Shown: in pieces, positions 24,341-37,049 of the stretch
How the letters are laid out: every line of letters starts with the position of its first letter
Position numbering within the stretch: position 1 is the first letter of the stretch
Assembly (NCBI RefSeq): GCF_003711515.1
Contig: NW_021167079.1
Location: forward strand, 6,628,385-6,692,384
Reading direction: 5' to 3'
DNA from: Sodiomyces alkalinus F11
Taxonomy: Eukaryota; Ascomycota; Sordariomycetes; Glomerellales; Plectosphaerellaceae
Length of the DNA stretch: 64,000 nucleotides
Notes under the pieces: generated by a model
Told to the model about the DNA's origin: nothing
What the model saw: the letters and a program-made list of their open reading frames with translations, nothing else
The model's database searches: none
Made by a program: the position numbers and the translations under genes

Positions 24341-24479
24341 ATCCTTCTTACAACTCTTTTAGGGGGACCCACGTTTTACGCGCAAACGCTCTAAACCACT
24401 TAAAAGCTATATCAATCGATAGCTCTTTTCGAGCTCTATACGCCTATTTATGGCCCTGTATCGCGCAGGTGCTATTTAG

Positions 24480-26172
24480 GGCGTAAAATAAGTGCGAAAA
24501 CGCCTGGAAATGCACCTACGGGTGCCCCGCGTGCGGGGGAAAAGTCTAATATGGCCCGTGCGCCCACGCTAATAAAGCAGCCACGCAGAGCCGTAACCAC
24601 TAACGCCTCGCGACCCCAGCACCCCATAAAAGACCCCAGCCATAATAACAGCCATAACAGCCATAACACCAGCCATAATAACGCCTAAACCCACCATAAC
24701 GCCCCTGGACCTAACCCTAAGCCCCCTATAATTATAGAGGGCTTAGGGGAGGTAGAAATAGGGGAAACCCCTAAAAGCCCTGTAAATACAGGGACTTCTA
24801 CCTTTATTACGTCCCTTAATTCGAAAAGGCAGCTTAGCCCTTTAACCCTAACCCCTAGAAGGTTTTCTAGGACCCGAACCGAGCCCCCCTCCGACTCTAA
24901 GGCCGAAGGCCTCTTCGAAACGCCCTTTAGGCCCCCTGCTAAAAAACAGGGCCTTATAGGCTCTAAATAGGCTAAAAAGGCCCCTAGAACTGCTAGAAAC
25001 CCCTCTACTACGCCCTAGAAGTCGACTAGTTCGGCTAGTAAGGTCTAGGCTAGGGGGCTTCTCTAGTAGGCTTTGTAGCTGCTCTAACAGGCCTACGATC
25101 TCGACCCTGTCCCCTAGATTAAAGCCCTATCCGTAGGGCTTGAATCTGCTATTAACGGTACCCTATAAGGCTCCTAGCCCCCTATACTCGAATAAAAGGT
25201 CGACGAACTAGCCTAAGCAGTTCGTAGGCTTATAGAATAGCCTAAACCCCTTTATAGCGAGGCTTTAAAGGGAAAAACAGGCTTTATAGCACCCTAGGCC
25301 CCCTAAAAGGTCTTAGCACCTTCTGCCCCCCCGGCCCCCCTCCCCATGGACCCTAAAAAGATCCTTAAGGTTATTTTATAGCCTACGGTAGGGGAAACGA
25401 TCCCCCGGGAGAACTTTAATCCCCTTAAGCTCCGGAATAGGCTAAATAAGGCCCTAAAAATCCCTGCTATTACGGCTATTAGCCTATTAACTAATAGAAA
25501 CCTTATTTTGACCCCGGGCCCAAAATATAACGTTTAGTAGCTCCTAGACTCTTAGAATCAGTGGTTTAAGGAGCTAAACCTGCCACCTTAGCCCCCCTAA
25601 CCTATAGGCGACTAGTTTAAGCTCGTTATTAAACAGGTGCCTACTAAGGCTTTTAGAGGAGGGGGGGAAACCCTGCTATCCGACCCTTCCGATATACCGT
25701 AAAAAGCCCTAAACCGTAGCCTATAACAGGGCCTAGGTTTAAAGGACCTAATCACTAAAATTAGCACCTTTAACCCTATTAGGGTAGTAGGGAAGCCTTA
25801 GTGGCTAGGAACCCTAGACGGGCTTTACGGCACTATTATTATTTTAGTGCCTTCTACTAAAGAGCAGAAATACTACTTAAAACAGGGGCTCTATATAGCC
25901 GGCTAGCGGCTAAAGGTCTATAAATATAGGCCTATAACCCCTAGGACCTAGTGCTCTAACTGCTGGAAATTCGGGTATACCCGAGGGACCTATAAGAGCC
26001 TAACTACCTGCTCTATCTACGCTACGGAAGGCCACGGCGAAGAATACCACTACTGCAACGAGTGCGAGGAATACGGCGACTACGAACACAAGACCTATAA
26101 GTGCTATAACTATAAGGGGGCATACCCCCCTTATAGTAAAAACTACGAGGTCTTTCGAGCTATTAAACCCTA
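24480..26172 (+). pseudogene. LINE ORF1 (gag-like), broken
   Basis: A Pro/Asn/Ser-rich N-terminal part (about 24600-24960) is followed by a stop-filled middle and, near 25950-26120, a Cys-rich nucleic-acid-binding region (CSNCWKFGYTRG and later CNECEEYGDYEHK). Several expected Cys/His ligands are Tyr. The exact start is unclear. Confidence 0.75.
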
Positions 26173-26189
26173 ATAAATAAAGGGTCTTT

Positions 26190-29100
26190 TAGTTCGAAGG
26201 AAATCTGGTTTATTTAGCATAACGTCGATAAACAGGGTCCGGCGCAGGAAGCTATCCTAGAATAGGCTTTAAAGGCTTCGGCTAATATAGTTCTTATTCA
26301 GGAACCCTCCTGCGTCCCGAAGCCAGAAGGGTAGTATATTCGAAACCACCCAGCCTTCTATACTATCACACCTATGTCTCGAAAAACCCAGTTTTTTCCT
26401 ATTAAACCTAGGGTCCTTACTTATATAAGAAAGGGCTCGGGTATCGACTTTTCACACCGCGAAGACCTTCTAGATAATATAGACGCATAGCTTATAGAGG
26501 TCTATTATCTATAAACCTTCTATATCCTAAACGTCTATAATTAGATAGAGTAAGACCCCGAGACTATAGGTAAAGGGCCTATAAGGCCTTCTAGCCCTAC
26601 CCCCTCTACCTCTTCGACTTCTTCTTCTTCTTCTTCTTCTTTTTCTTCTTTTTCAGGCTCTAAAAGCCGACCCTGGACTAAAGATCGCGTGCTATAGGGC
26701 CTTTAGGTCCCTAAGCTAACCCTTATTATAGGGGACTTTAATAGGAACCACTAGTAGTGGAACGGGGCTGCTACGAATTAGGCTTCTATTAAGGCCTAGG
26801 CCTTAGTAGACTGGTTAAACGGCCTTAAAGCCACCTATTTAGTGGATCCTAAAGAAGTTAACCTAAATGGGGGGACCTTTTTTAGGTCTAATCTTCGTTA
26901 AGAGTCGGTTATAGACCTAGTATTTTACACGCCCGGCTTCGATCGTCTCTGCTTTTATAAGTGGGAATATATCGAAAACACTCCCTTTTTACACCGCGCT
27001 ATCCTAATTTCAGCCTCTATTCTAGACTCTAAAAGTCCTATAAATAGATCCCTTCCACCGGCCTATAATTATAGGCTAACGGACTAAGGTCTATTTACTA
27101 GCACCCTAAAGAGCCTAGAACCTCGCCTTAACTAGCAGCTATAATTGGCTATCGAAGCCTCGGATTAGGACTCTATAGGCCGCCACCTATCAGATACTAT
27201 CTCCCTAGCTCTTAAGGCCTCTATGCCCAAGCTAAGGGTAGTAGAGCGTTCGAAACTGTGGTGGACCCTAGAGCTAAAGGCCCTGCGAAAATTAGCTAAT
27301 AGGGCTTTTAGGGTTTTTAGAAAAGCTAAAAAGGGAGCCTCGGCTACCCGGATAGCAGCTCTAGAAACCACCTGGAAAAAGGCTCGAAACGCCTACTATA
27401 GGGTAGTAAAAACGGTAAAAAAGAACTACTAGGAGGCCTTTCTAGCTAACGCTTAAGGCCCTAACGTCTTTAAGGCCTATAACTATACGAAAAGCGGCCT
27501 AAACGCGAAGATCCCACCGATTTAAACGCCTATAAAGCAGAAGGCCTACGCCTTCGAAGAAAAATATAACGCCCTTTTTTAGACCTTTTTTCCTTCCGCC
27601 GCCACCGACGCCCCTAAAGCCCCTGTATTTATAGGCCCTTCGGGGGACCTAGGCCCCTCTAACCCTTCTAACGGCCCCTAGAGCCTGACTAGATCACGTA
27701 GTAAGGGCCTTAGAAGACCGTGGGAGTGGCCTAGCCTATAGGCTACCGAACTATAACGCGCTATCTTTAAAGCTACTAAAGGGAAAGCCCTAGGGCCTAA
27801 TAGGATAAGCTTATAGCCGATCTAATAGGCCTATAAGGCTATTCCCGGGCCCTTCTTAAAGGCCTACTTAGCTTTATTTTTCGCAGGCCACTACCCTACC
27901 TACTAGAAAGAGGCCCTAGGGGTTATTCTACTAAAGCCGGGGAAGAAGGACTATTCTAATCCTAAGTCTTATAGGATTATAGCCCTTCTAAACTACTTAG
28001 GTAAAGTCCTTAAGAGGGTTATAGCTGCTAGGCTAAGCTTTTTAGCTAATACCCGCGACGACCTTCTACACACTAGTCAGATAGGGGGTAGAAAATAATA
28101 ATCCGCTATCGATACGGCCCTCCTTCTCCTCCAATATATCGAAAAATAGCGTAAATCACGGTAAAACGCCGTAATTTCTACGCTATTTTTAGATATTAAA
28201 GGAGCCTTTAACTACGTCGCCCGCCCTTAGCTACTAAGAACCCTTTAAGAGCTCTAATTACCCTCGAATCTAGTTAAATAGGTAGCCTCCTTTATAGAAA
28301 ACAGGCGTATCCAACTAGCCTTTAAGGGTCAGGTTCAGCAGCCCACCCCCCTAAATATAGGGGTCCTATAAGGCTCCCCGGTTTCCCCTATCCTATTCCT
28401 AATTTATATTAGGAAGGTTATAGCGGGGCCGGATTTTAAAGGTCTTTAGTTATCCTATATAGACGATTTTCAGCTATCTATAGTATCTATATCGGCTAGA
28501 AAAAACTATAAGATCCTAGAAAGAGCCGTAGCCTCCCTTTTCGAAGCAGCTAATAATAACTATATTCTTTTCGACCCGGATAAAATAGAGCTTATTCACT
28601 TCTACCGAAAACGCTCTGTCGAAGACGCCCTGGTTATTATAAGGGGGTACCTAGTTAAACCTACGATAGGTGCTATTAGGTGGCTAGGGGTCTGGTTTAA
28701 CCCTAAGCTATCTTTTAAACCCCACATCGAAAAACGCCTAAATTCAGCTATAGGGGCCTTAAGTAGACTCTATAGGCTAGCTAGCTTATAGAGGGCCTTT
28801 CTTTTAAGGCCCTACGGCAGCTATATATAGTCTATATAGCCTCGCTAGCTAACTTTGGCTTATAGCTATAGTAGGACCCTAAATCACTAAAAAAGCACCT
28901 AGTTAACCGCCTAGAACGCCTATAATATAGCGCTCTAGTCAGGGCTCTAGGGGCTTTTAGGGGGGCCCCCTTACGGCCTCTAGAACTAGAATCAGTAGTC
29001 CCTCCGGCTTCGATTCGGTTAACTAGGTCTAATAGGCTTTATGCCTTTAGGTCCTTAAAGTTCCTACCGAATCACCCTATTAGACGCCGGCTTCTGGGGG

Positions 29101-30317
29101 AATAGGAAGACCTCGCCCGCCTATAAGACCTATAGCCTACCACATAGCTTTATAAGCTAGGCCTAGAATTAGTAGCCTTAGTAGGGCAGTCCTGGGGGAT
29201 AGAGGGCCTGGTAGTTAGGTGGGAGGCCCCCTGGGCCTCCGAGCCTATAGCTGACCTTAGGCCCTTTTCTTCTTTAAAGGAACGGCCTAAAACCACGGAT
29301 AATACCGACTCCGACTCCGACACCTAAGACCTAAAAATAGCCTACTTCGAAGCCCTTAAGGATATATAATAATCCTTAGGCGAGTGGGCCTCGGTTTTCT
29401 ACACCGACGGTTCCCTAGGCCACCCTATAAGGCCTCCTATAGGGCCTCCGCAGGCTATAGCTGCTGTTATATAGCTAGCTAGTACCGGTAGGCCCTGTAG
29501 AGCTATGGGTAGTAACCTAGGGGACTCTGCCGAAGTCGCCAACGCCGAATTATACGCTATTCTTTAGGCCCTTTATACTGCCCTAGAGTAGTCGCCTAGG
29601 CCCCTAGAGTGCTATATTTTTAGCGATTCATAAGCGGCTATTCAGAAGCTTCAGCGCTCCTTATAGTGGGCTATAGAGGCTAAGACCCTTATCTAATAAC
29701 TAAAATAATAGGGCACTTTAGTCTCTATGTGGTGGTGCCCTTCGTATATAGGGATAGAAGGGAACGAACTAGCGGATAAGGCAGCTAAATAGGTGCTAGA
29801 CCCTAAAAAAGCTGCTAAATCTATTAGCCTAGTTACCCTTAGCCACTTAAAACGCCGGGTTAATAAGGCCCTGATTTAAGACTAGAAGGCTTTCTGGAAC
29901 GAAGAGGAAGAGGCGCAAAAAAGGGGTAAATCGGTGCGTTTAGGCCGCCTATATAGGCGCCTAGTCCGAGATAACCTCCGTTTTTCCTACAAACCACTAC
30001 CGATACAGGGCCCTAGGTGGGTAAAGTCGGCTTTTATTCAGCTAAAAACCGGCTTCGGATACCTAAAATCCCACTAAAAAAGGGCCCGAAACTACGCTAC
30101 CGACCGCTGTTCCTGTCCCGGCTCCCCTGTATAGGATACAGCCCACCTTATCCTTTCCTGCCCTTTTTATAAAAACGAACGAAAAGCCCTGCGGGAAGCC
30201 CTAGTAGGCCTACCGCTATCTCTGCCGCTATTATTCGGTACTAAAAGAGGGATACAGGCCTTATAGACCTATCTTTTAGCTACTAAAATAGCCTCGGCAG
30301 AGTGGTATAGGGCGTAA
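26190..30317 (+). pseudogene. LINE ORF2: endonuclease, reverse transcriptase, RNase H, broken
   Basis: The endonuclease starts near 26200 (IVLIQEPS near 26285), with LIIGDFNRNH near 26725 and SVIDLVFYTPG near 26905. The reverse transcriptase has LDIKGAFNYVA near 28185, GSPVSPILFLIYI near 28375 and the catalytic YIDD near 28458. RNase H begins at FYTDGSLG near 29398, with a NELADKAAK motif near 29765. The C-terminal zinc tail has CSCPGSPV near 30112 and LILSCPFYKNE near 30150. The frame ends TAA at 30315-30317. Dozens of TAG/TAA codons interrupt it, including runs of two, and at least one frame change is needed near 28800. Confidence 0.88.
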
Positions 30318-30533
30318 ACCTCGGATCCTGCGGTCTAGTTTTCTGTTTTGGTTTTTTACCTGTTTTTCGGTATATTAGGCAGACTATTACGGAGGATTTC
30401 CTTTATTTAGTACTACTCCACTCCTTACTAAAGTTTATTCTAGCCTTTAGCCTTTAGCCTATAGGGCAAAAGGCGCCGCGCCATAGCTTTAGGGCTGTAT
30501 GCGCGAAATAAATATAAAAAAAAAATAAAAAAA

Positions 30534-30545
30534 ACTATTCCTCTA
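30534..30545. repeat. target-site duplication, right copy
   Basis: ACTATTCCTCTA, identical to 24329-24340, abuts the A-rich tail of the LINE. Confidence 0.88.
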
Positions 30546-31346
30546 TTATACCTAAACCACTAGAAGATTACACTAATTTTCCTATACAGATAAACGGGCG
30601 GTCTTGGCTATATCGAGCCGATACAGTTTTACCCTAGAAGCTTACAAGAGCTGAGGTACTGATAATAAAGGATGTCGTCGAGATAAGGCCTGGACTAGAC
30701 AAGGTGACCCTTGTCATTGGCAAGCCACATGGCACCATGTTCCCACTAAGTGGGGTAGCGCATGCAGAAGCATAAAGTGATGCAGGTACCTACCACGTAC
30801 AGTACTGACTTCTTTTCATACGAAAGACCCCATGGCCGAGAATCAGTTCGTCAGTTTTACAATGAATTAAAGACAGACCAGACCGTCTGAGAGCAATCAA
30901 TGATGATTAATTTTTCGTTGTACTGTGAGATCTGCCACTTCTCCCAGAGCTCGATCCGATACTCGCATCCAAAGCTCAAGTCTTGAGCTCAGCAAGTTTC
31001 CATGAATCCCATCCATCCGTCCATATCCTCTCAGTGCCCAAGTGCTCGAATCTGCCTATACTCTTCGAGCAGTTAGTATTGATTTCTCTTTGTTATATAG
31101 AGTCCCACTTGATAAGCAGATACTATGCGTTCGCGAGGAAGCCGTACAGTGTACTCACTTGATTTATCATACCTAGCATCATCCAACCATCCGGGTCCGG
31201 CCGAGGGAACCATAACAGCAAAAAAAACAACCAACGGAATGCCCTTTTGCAAGGACATGTTCTGATCCTGTTCCAGTTCTGGTTTAGAAGCGGTGATGAA
31301 TAAACACTCAAAGGGGCATCTCGAGCCTTGCTTGAATGGCACTAGC
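30546..31346. other. intergenic region right of the LINE
   Basis: These 800 bases run to the end of the next gene. The first 200 still look RIP-affected. The small minus-strand frames at 31073-31342 show no recognisable content, and the right-hand part should be the 3' UTR of cluster member 2. Confidence 0.45.
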
Positions 31347-32221
31347 TCAGATTTCGTCGGGTCCGGAGGAGTCGGCAGTCTTCTTCCCTTTGCCCTTCTT
31401 CTCGGGCTTCTCAGTGTCTACATTAGTGTAAGGTCAGCCGCATGATCCGAGAAGACAGGGAATAATATGGTTGGAAGTGATGCTGCGTCCAGCAAAATAA
31501 TTCACATGGTCGTTGGATGGAGGTCATTGTCGCTCCCAAGTAGTTGAGATGAGATCAAGTTACTCACCGGACTTCTCGTCGGACTTGGACGCAGCGAAGG
31601 GAGGATCGAAGTCCTTCTCGACGTCCTCAGAGTTTTCTTCGTCTTCAGGCTTGATGCGAGAAACGGCCCGGGTCTTGGTCTTCTTGGCAGGACGCTCGGT
31701 GGGCAAAGCCGTGCGCTTTGCAGCAGATTTGGTCCGCTTGGAACCAGGAGAGCTGTTCACGGGAGTCGTAGTGCCCATGGCGTTACCATCGGCGCTGGCA
31801 CCCGACGACACGCCATTAGACTGACCCGAAGCTGAACCACCAGCCAGGTTGCGGGTGATGTCCGACAGCTTCAGCTCGTACACTTTCAAAAGCCGCTCGA
31901 CACGCTTGTGACTACCGGTGTAGACTTTGGTCAGCAGAGGGAAAGTGATGTTTAGGTGTATCATGTATGCTGGTGGGCAGTAGTACTTACGCAGCCGAGG
32001 CACTCACAACCCCAAGTTCATCAGCAACGGCCTGGAAGTTGATCTGTGATACCGAGTTAGTACAATAAAATAATGTTAAACACTTGCTATGATTTAACAG
32101 AGTGATATACCTTTCCGCTGCTCGTGTTGCGCCAGCACGAGATCAGCAACTTCACTTGGTTGCTCGGCTCGTTTGCAGAGCCAGAGGCCGCTGAGTTATT
32201 GGCAGTCTGAGCAGAAGACAT
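31347..32221 (-). CDS. Myb/SANT-like protein (cluster member 2)
   Basis: Predicted product 192 residues, function unknown. Exons on the minus strand: 32221-32111, 32043-31991, 31911-31568, 31417-31347. Phases are 0, 2 and 1. Donors are GTATAT, GTAAGT and GTGAGT, and acceptors are CACAG, GGTAG and TGTAG. The domain spans about 22-68: VKLLISCWRN for the first helix, INFQAVADELG for the second and AHKRVERLLKVY for the third. The tail is rich in Ser, Gly, Lys and Pro, with basic clusters (KRTKSAAKR, RPAKKTKTR) that look like nuclear localisation signals, and ends acidic. A phase-2 intron falls just before helix 3, as in the plus-strand members. It lies 0.8 kb from the LINE. Confidence 0.74.
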
Positions 32222-34432
32222 TTTGATGCCGTGCGCGCGTTGTGCAACTATTTGCTAAAGGGCTGCTGAGGTTCTCTGAGAGAAAAGATATTAGCAATAG
32301 CCTTTATGTAATGGAAGGAGGGTTATGTTTGCCTAGGACACATGCTAAACTGCTAGGCAGATGAATATCTGAATGGAAGATGGTGGACAAGTGAAGGAGT
32401 GGGAAGGGGTAAGGAAGGGGAAGACAGAGAGTTATCTAGATACGCGACGCCGCCGACGCGTAAATGTAAATATCGGACATTTGAGGAAACTAACCTGTCT
32501 GATGATTCTTCCCTGTTGAGTATGTCTCGCTAAAGGGCCCAAGGGGCAAATCTGTTAAGCGAAGACCTAGAACAGAGTGTGGTATTGAAGAAGGGAATGT
32601 GTGAAAGGTAGTTCACCTGCAGGGAGCCAAGAGTATCAAGTGTGATACTAATAAAGTACAGCCCTTAGTCTGATATATAGGAAGTGGTAATGCCCCTGTT
32701 CTGGCTAAGGGGGTGAACAGCTATCAGTCAGGCAAACACGCTGGCCCAGTAACGCGCGAATAACAAGACGCGTTATAGAAATTTAAGGCAAATATATGCG
32801 TGGTAGAAGTCTAGACGAAGTCGCGTTATGACATCAAAACAGGAAACCAATAAAGGAAGCAGCGTATTACACCATAGGCATTGGGTACCTCATGCCAAAA
32901 TAATAGCATAGGACAAGAAGACCTGCCTGTCTATATCTTCCTTATGTCTACTCTGTAAGTTAATAGCTGGCTGTTTCTATAATGCCTGACTATTCTCTTG
33001 TGAGAACCAGGGAGGCAGGGGCTTAGAAGCCTTAGACGTGTTTATGGGATGTTTCCATTCAGAGTATAGACAACTTTCAGGATTCCAGCCAGATATACCA
33101 GCTTAGGCAGTTATTGTAGTAACCGATAAAACCCATAATTATGTTACTGGAAGTTTATAGCAACCAACACATAGACGTAACTTAAACGTGTTGCTACAAT
33201 GTCAAGCTTGCACGTTCATATAATCCCTGGCATTAGTATATTTCCAGCAGTCGATTTCAGGACCAAAGGGCTCAGTAAGCAAACCCGAGCTTCCTAGAGA
33301 AGACATTGGAATAGAAAGAATCAGTCGTTTAAAGGATACATACCAGATTAGGGCTCTTTATACTAAGTGTTCACAAACATCAATTCTCCCAGTGTGATTA
33401 TAGGATACCGACACTTCACCCTTATAGATTAGCATATTTCTTAATACAAAAGACATCAGATTTCTTTCTATCAGTGAAGTCCAAGAAGAGGCCCAGACAT
33501 TGAAGCTAGAGGGATGACGGCTTTGAGAGATGGTATAATGTCACTCTGACATAGTAAGCTGTCATATAGTAACTCTTGAGCTACTCGTAGAATTTGTTTA
33601 GCTTGTGATATGACTGGACCTTTTATAGTGAGAGGTAAATGGGAGATCCAATGAAGGAAGCGGCACATAGAACGATATTAAGTTCAAGGTCAGTCTCTTT
33701 GAGTATGAACCAGACGCACACAGACCACCATATGTCTTTAATTATCTAGAGCCATGTCATAATTAACTGAGATGCCTATCCTTGTTGAGGGAAGAGGACT
33801 TCATATTCGATGTTCTCAAACATCTGCGGTCTAATCAATATGTCTATGCATTTGACGCCTCACATCACTAGAATTTACAGACATCAAAGGGAGAAGTCAT
33901 AATGGGATAACTCACCAGGTTGGGGCAAGTCTTGCTCTAGCTTTGTATTTAACGAGTAGTGACATTGACTCATAATGTTGGTCTGGCAGTTCATATAGTC
34001 TAGACACCCTTCATTTCATAAGCACGTTGTGTGTGATATATAGAGTGCCTACAGTCTTCCCAATGGACCAGTTTCATAACATTACCATCTTGGTGAAGGA
34101 TAATCATATGAACGCCCATCATTAAGCGATGAGACCAAGATCAACCGATCAAAAATTCCAAATGAACTGTATCTTTAATTGAGAGCAAATGTTTGTTACC
34201 CCTGTTGCCTCCATCAAGACTTAGAGGGTATCTATCTTATAGTTCTGTAGTAGCCATGCGGGCATGTAGATAGGACCGGCTGAGTTTAGAGGGTGAACAC
34301 CAAAAGTAATGTGCTCCTTCATATCCGCCCCTTGTATGATCGCCATGCAAAGCGAAAGTCAGCGCCGCATTTCAGGAATCTCCTCCATATCCGGTCAGTT
34401 CTGAGAGTAGCTCGCGAAGAAAACTAGCCGTT
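32222..34432. other. AT-rich intergenic region
   Basis: 2.2 kb with no gene I can support. The first 300 bases are the presumed promoter of cluster member 2. The rest is AT-rich, with short frames only. A 65-codon minus-strand frame at 33471-33668 could be a relic of coding sequence but matches nothing I know. No terminal repeats were found. Confidence 0.45.
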
Positions 34433-35115
34433 TCAGAACTCATCGGCCCACCGGGCAATATCGTCTTCGTCCAACTCGGATTCCTCATACGGGGCAAAGG
34501 CCTCGATATTGTCAGGGACCGGGAAAATGAGTGGCTCGCTGGACTCTGCAGGAGCGACATTGGACTTTCTAGTAGGTGTCGTTTGGTTCACCCCAGTTTT
34601 ATTCTTTACGAGATCGAGTTCTGCCTCGGCATCCTCGTCATCGGATTCAGTGGTCTTGATATTATCGGGCTCTCCATTGGAGTCCGCCGAGTCCGAAAAC
34701 ATATCTGTGTAAGACTAAGAAGAAGCGAAGAGAGGCTCGGTTAGTAAAACAAATTAAGCAATCTTCATGATTCAACATAGGACAGAGGGAGGCGGTAGAG
34801 GAGATATCGGCATACAGTCTTGGACTTGCGTGGGCGTTCTCTGGCCTTCCTAGGCTGATTCGAGACCGGTTTGCTGACCCTGGTTTTGGAGGGACTGGCT
34901 TCGGAGCCACTGCCCCATCCGTGCTTTTTGCTCATCTGGCGGAAACGCTCTTTGGCGCATTTGGCATTTGCCAGCCCCAGGTCGTCGGCAACCTTGTCCC
35001 AGTCGGCGTCAGGGCGCTGAGTCCTATTGTCAAACATAGCCTTGATGAATTCGTTTTCCTTTTCTGTCAGTTGGCTGAGCTTTCTGCCTGACGGTTTGTT
35101 GGCCTTTGAGGACAT
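34433..35115 (-). CDS. Myb/SANT-like protein (cluster member 3)
   Basis: Predicted product 193 residues, function unknown. Exons on the minus strand: 35115-34816 and 34714-34433. The intron has a GTATGC donor, a TTTACTAACC branch site and a CTTAG acceptor, in phase 0. The domain spans about 17-66: LTEKENEFIKAMFDN, DADWDKVADDLGL and CAKERFRQMSKKHGW, all within the first exon. The linker is strongly basic (KARERPRKSKT), and the second exon is acidic (SDDEDAEAELD and ELDEDDIARWADEF). The pairing of a basic DNA-binding-like half with an acidic tail is compatible with a transcriptional or chromatin role, but that is inference. Confidence 0.75.
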
Positions 35116-36534
35116 GTTGCTTAGGTTGGAAGTCGTAACCTCGTATTTCGGTCGAATCTAACGTTGACAAGAGGTAGAAATCAAAGATTGGGAACTTGGG
35201 TCTGTCACAAAATAAGCTTGGGCAGATTAAGGAGACTTGGGTTTGGAGACTGACAAGAAGAGGAGGCATGAATCAGGGTACAAATTTTGAAGATAAATGT
35301 GACTTAAGGGAAGTTGCTTTAAGTCGAGAAGACCACTGGGGAAGCCAGACGAGGACTCGTGGCTGTTGCCGTATCGTCGAAATAAAGGGTTCTAGAAAAT
35401 ATGTCTAGCAGGTGACTATGAGGTGATACATCGGAGATGGGCATGCACGAACAAGCCAGAATATAAGGGGGAAAGTAGGGCTGTTGCGCGGTTTCCTCCT
35501 TTTGGCCAAAAAGGATAAAAGAACAATGGATTAGGATCACGAGTGCTTAGATATCGATATATCCTGGATGCTCTGGCCAGGATATGAGTTCCATGGAAGT
35601 GGCAGACTCGTTTGGCACCTAGACCTATGTGGCAGCAATGAAACTGTCTTAGAGTGCAGTTCAATATCCTGGAGTTGTGGAAATGAAATGAAGCCCGAGA
35701 ACATTACAGCACCAAAGAATATACTTTAATCGAATAGCAGAAACGGGACAGCTATCAAGATTCAAAACATGTAGCTTGAATTCGGGAGACTGAGACTTTG
35801 GTGTCTTCTTCATTCCAGTATTTCTGAATACAGATTCGTTGACTGGTCCTTTCGAGATAGCATAAAAAGACTACAACGAGGGCATCTAGGTCTTGCTATC
35901 CGCTATGCTCAGAGGTTTCGGTTTCTAGCCTGTAACCATCAAGCAAGAGCCTGGGGCCCTGGAGTGCTAGGCATTGGGCTATCCAAGGGGGTTGGATGCC
36001 ATAGACAAAGCTGCCAAGCGCGAATGACATTGCCTACGTACATCCTGCATTCAGCAAGGAAGTCGGATGAAAGCAACAGGGGAAGAAGGAAAATGTTAGG
36101 GACTCCAAAGTCAGTATCTCTCCGTAGCTTCCAAGGCTACTTTGTTGCCATACATATCGAACGCGCATCTTCATGGGAAGTTGCTTGGAGTTGGCGAGAC
36201 TGAAGCCTCACGACTGGTAATAAGAAGACCTCCCATAATTATTTATTCCACTCAAGTGAAGTAGTATGGAATACAGTCTGGTCTTGGCCCGTTTAATACG
36301 TGGCCATTTCATCACAGATGTCGGACAGTCATTTTCTGTAATTTCACCCCAGAAACCTCAGAGACAAATCACACATAATAAGATTGCTTGCCATTCACGT
36401 TGCATTTATGGTATTTAGAAGCTGGGAGCTCCGTATTGATGTAGCCGCAATAGAGTTATTCTCTGCCTCCTAAGCCAAGTTCAGCCAATACTCTGGGACT
36501 CATCCAGTCATTTCTCGCGAGCAGAGGTCATCTT
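35116..36534. other. intergenic region between cluster members 3 and 4
   Basis: 1.4 kb with no supported gene. Open frames such as 35964-36203 (plus) lack recognisable content and splice structure. It contains the promoter of member 3 and the 3' end of member 4. Confidence 0.45.
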
Positions 36535-37049
36535 CTAGTACTGCGAGTCCTCGGAGTCTCCCTTGTTGAGCTGTCCGGAGCTCCCGAGCTTGAAGATAGC
36601 ATGTTGACGCTTGATACCCTCATCTTCGTCGAAGGAAGCAACAGGTGCCTCAACGGCGGCCTTCTTTCCCTTGGCACCGACTCGACCCGTAGCTTTCTTG
36701 ACACCTGAGCTTTTGCGAGGTGACGCGGTCTCGCTCTTGGAAGGAGAAGGAGCGTCTTTCTTGAAGTTGTGCTTATCCCGGACTTGACGGAACCGAGTCT
36801 TTACTCCACAAACCAAAATTAGAATCAGATAGAAAGGGGGGTGAGCGGCCGACAGAAGGGCAGAGGCAAATATTAAGGAGACCCACGTACCCGAGAAGTA
36901 GCTGCATTCTTCAACCCCGTCTCTTGGGCAACGGCGTCCCAGTCAACATGCTGATTCAGGTTGACCTCGACGCTGATATTTCTGAGAATCGAGCAGAGGA
37001 GACGAGTCTCAGACTCGTTGAACGTTCCGAGCTTTGGTTCTCCAGGCAT
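36535..37049 (-). CDS. Myb/SANT-like protein (cluster member 4)
   Basis: Predicted product 140 residues, function unknown. Exons on the minus strand: 37049-36891 and 36798-36535. The donor is GTACGT and the acceptor TAAAG, in phase 0; the acceptor is the least certain part. The domain spans about 10-67: FNESETRLLCSILRN, HVDWDAVAQETGL and TRFRQVRDKHNF. The intron separates helix 2 from helix 3. The C-terminal half has a Lys/Ala/Ser-rich basic segment (SSGVKKATGRVGAKGKK) and an acidic end (GDSEDSQY). Helix 3 (RFRQVRDKH) closely resembles member 3 (RFRQMSKKH), so these neighbours are probably a duplicate pair. Confidence 0.74.

Larger units (their letters stand above)
24341..30533 (+). mobile_element. 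Tad-like LINE retrotransposon, heavily RIP-mutated
   Basis: A 6.2-kb non-LTR element, apparently full length: 12-bp target-site duplications, a 5' leader, two coding regions and an A-rich tail (about 30512-30534). ORF1 ends in Cys-rich knuckles. ORF2 shows an APE-type endonuclease, reverse transcriptase, RNase H and a C-terminal zinc-binding tail, the order typical of the fungal Tad clade. Nearly all Gln and many Trp codons now read TAG or TAA, and zinc-ligand Cys and His codons read Tyr. TpA is greatly enriched while CpG survives, which is the footprint of CpA-directed RIP. No intact frame longer than about 70 codons remains. Confidence 0.93.

Noticed and set aside
24341..30533. Stop-codon reassignment (TAG/TAA read as Gln) in the LINE
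   Set aside because: Trp codons are converted too, zinc ligands are changed to Tyr, and adjacent nuclear genes use TAA and TAG as ordinary stops. CpA-directed mutation explains all of this, including the near absence of new TGA stops.
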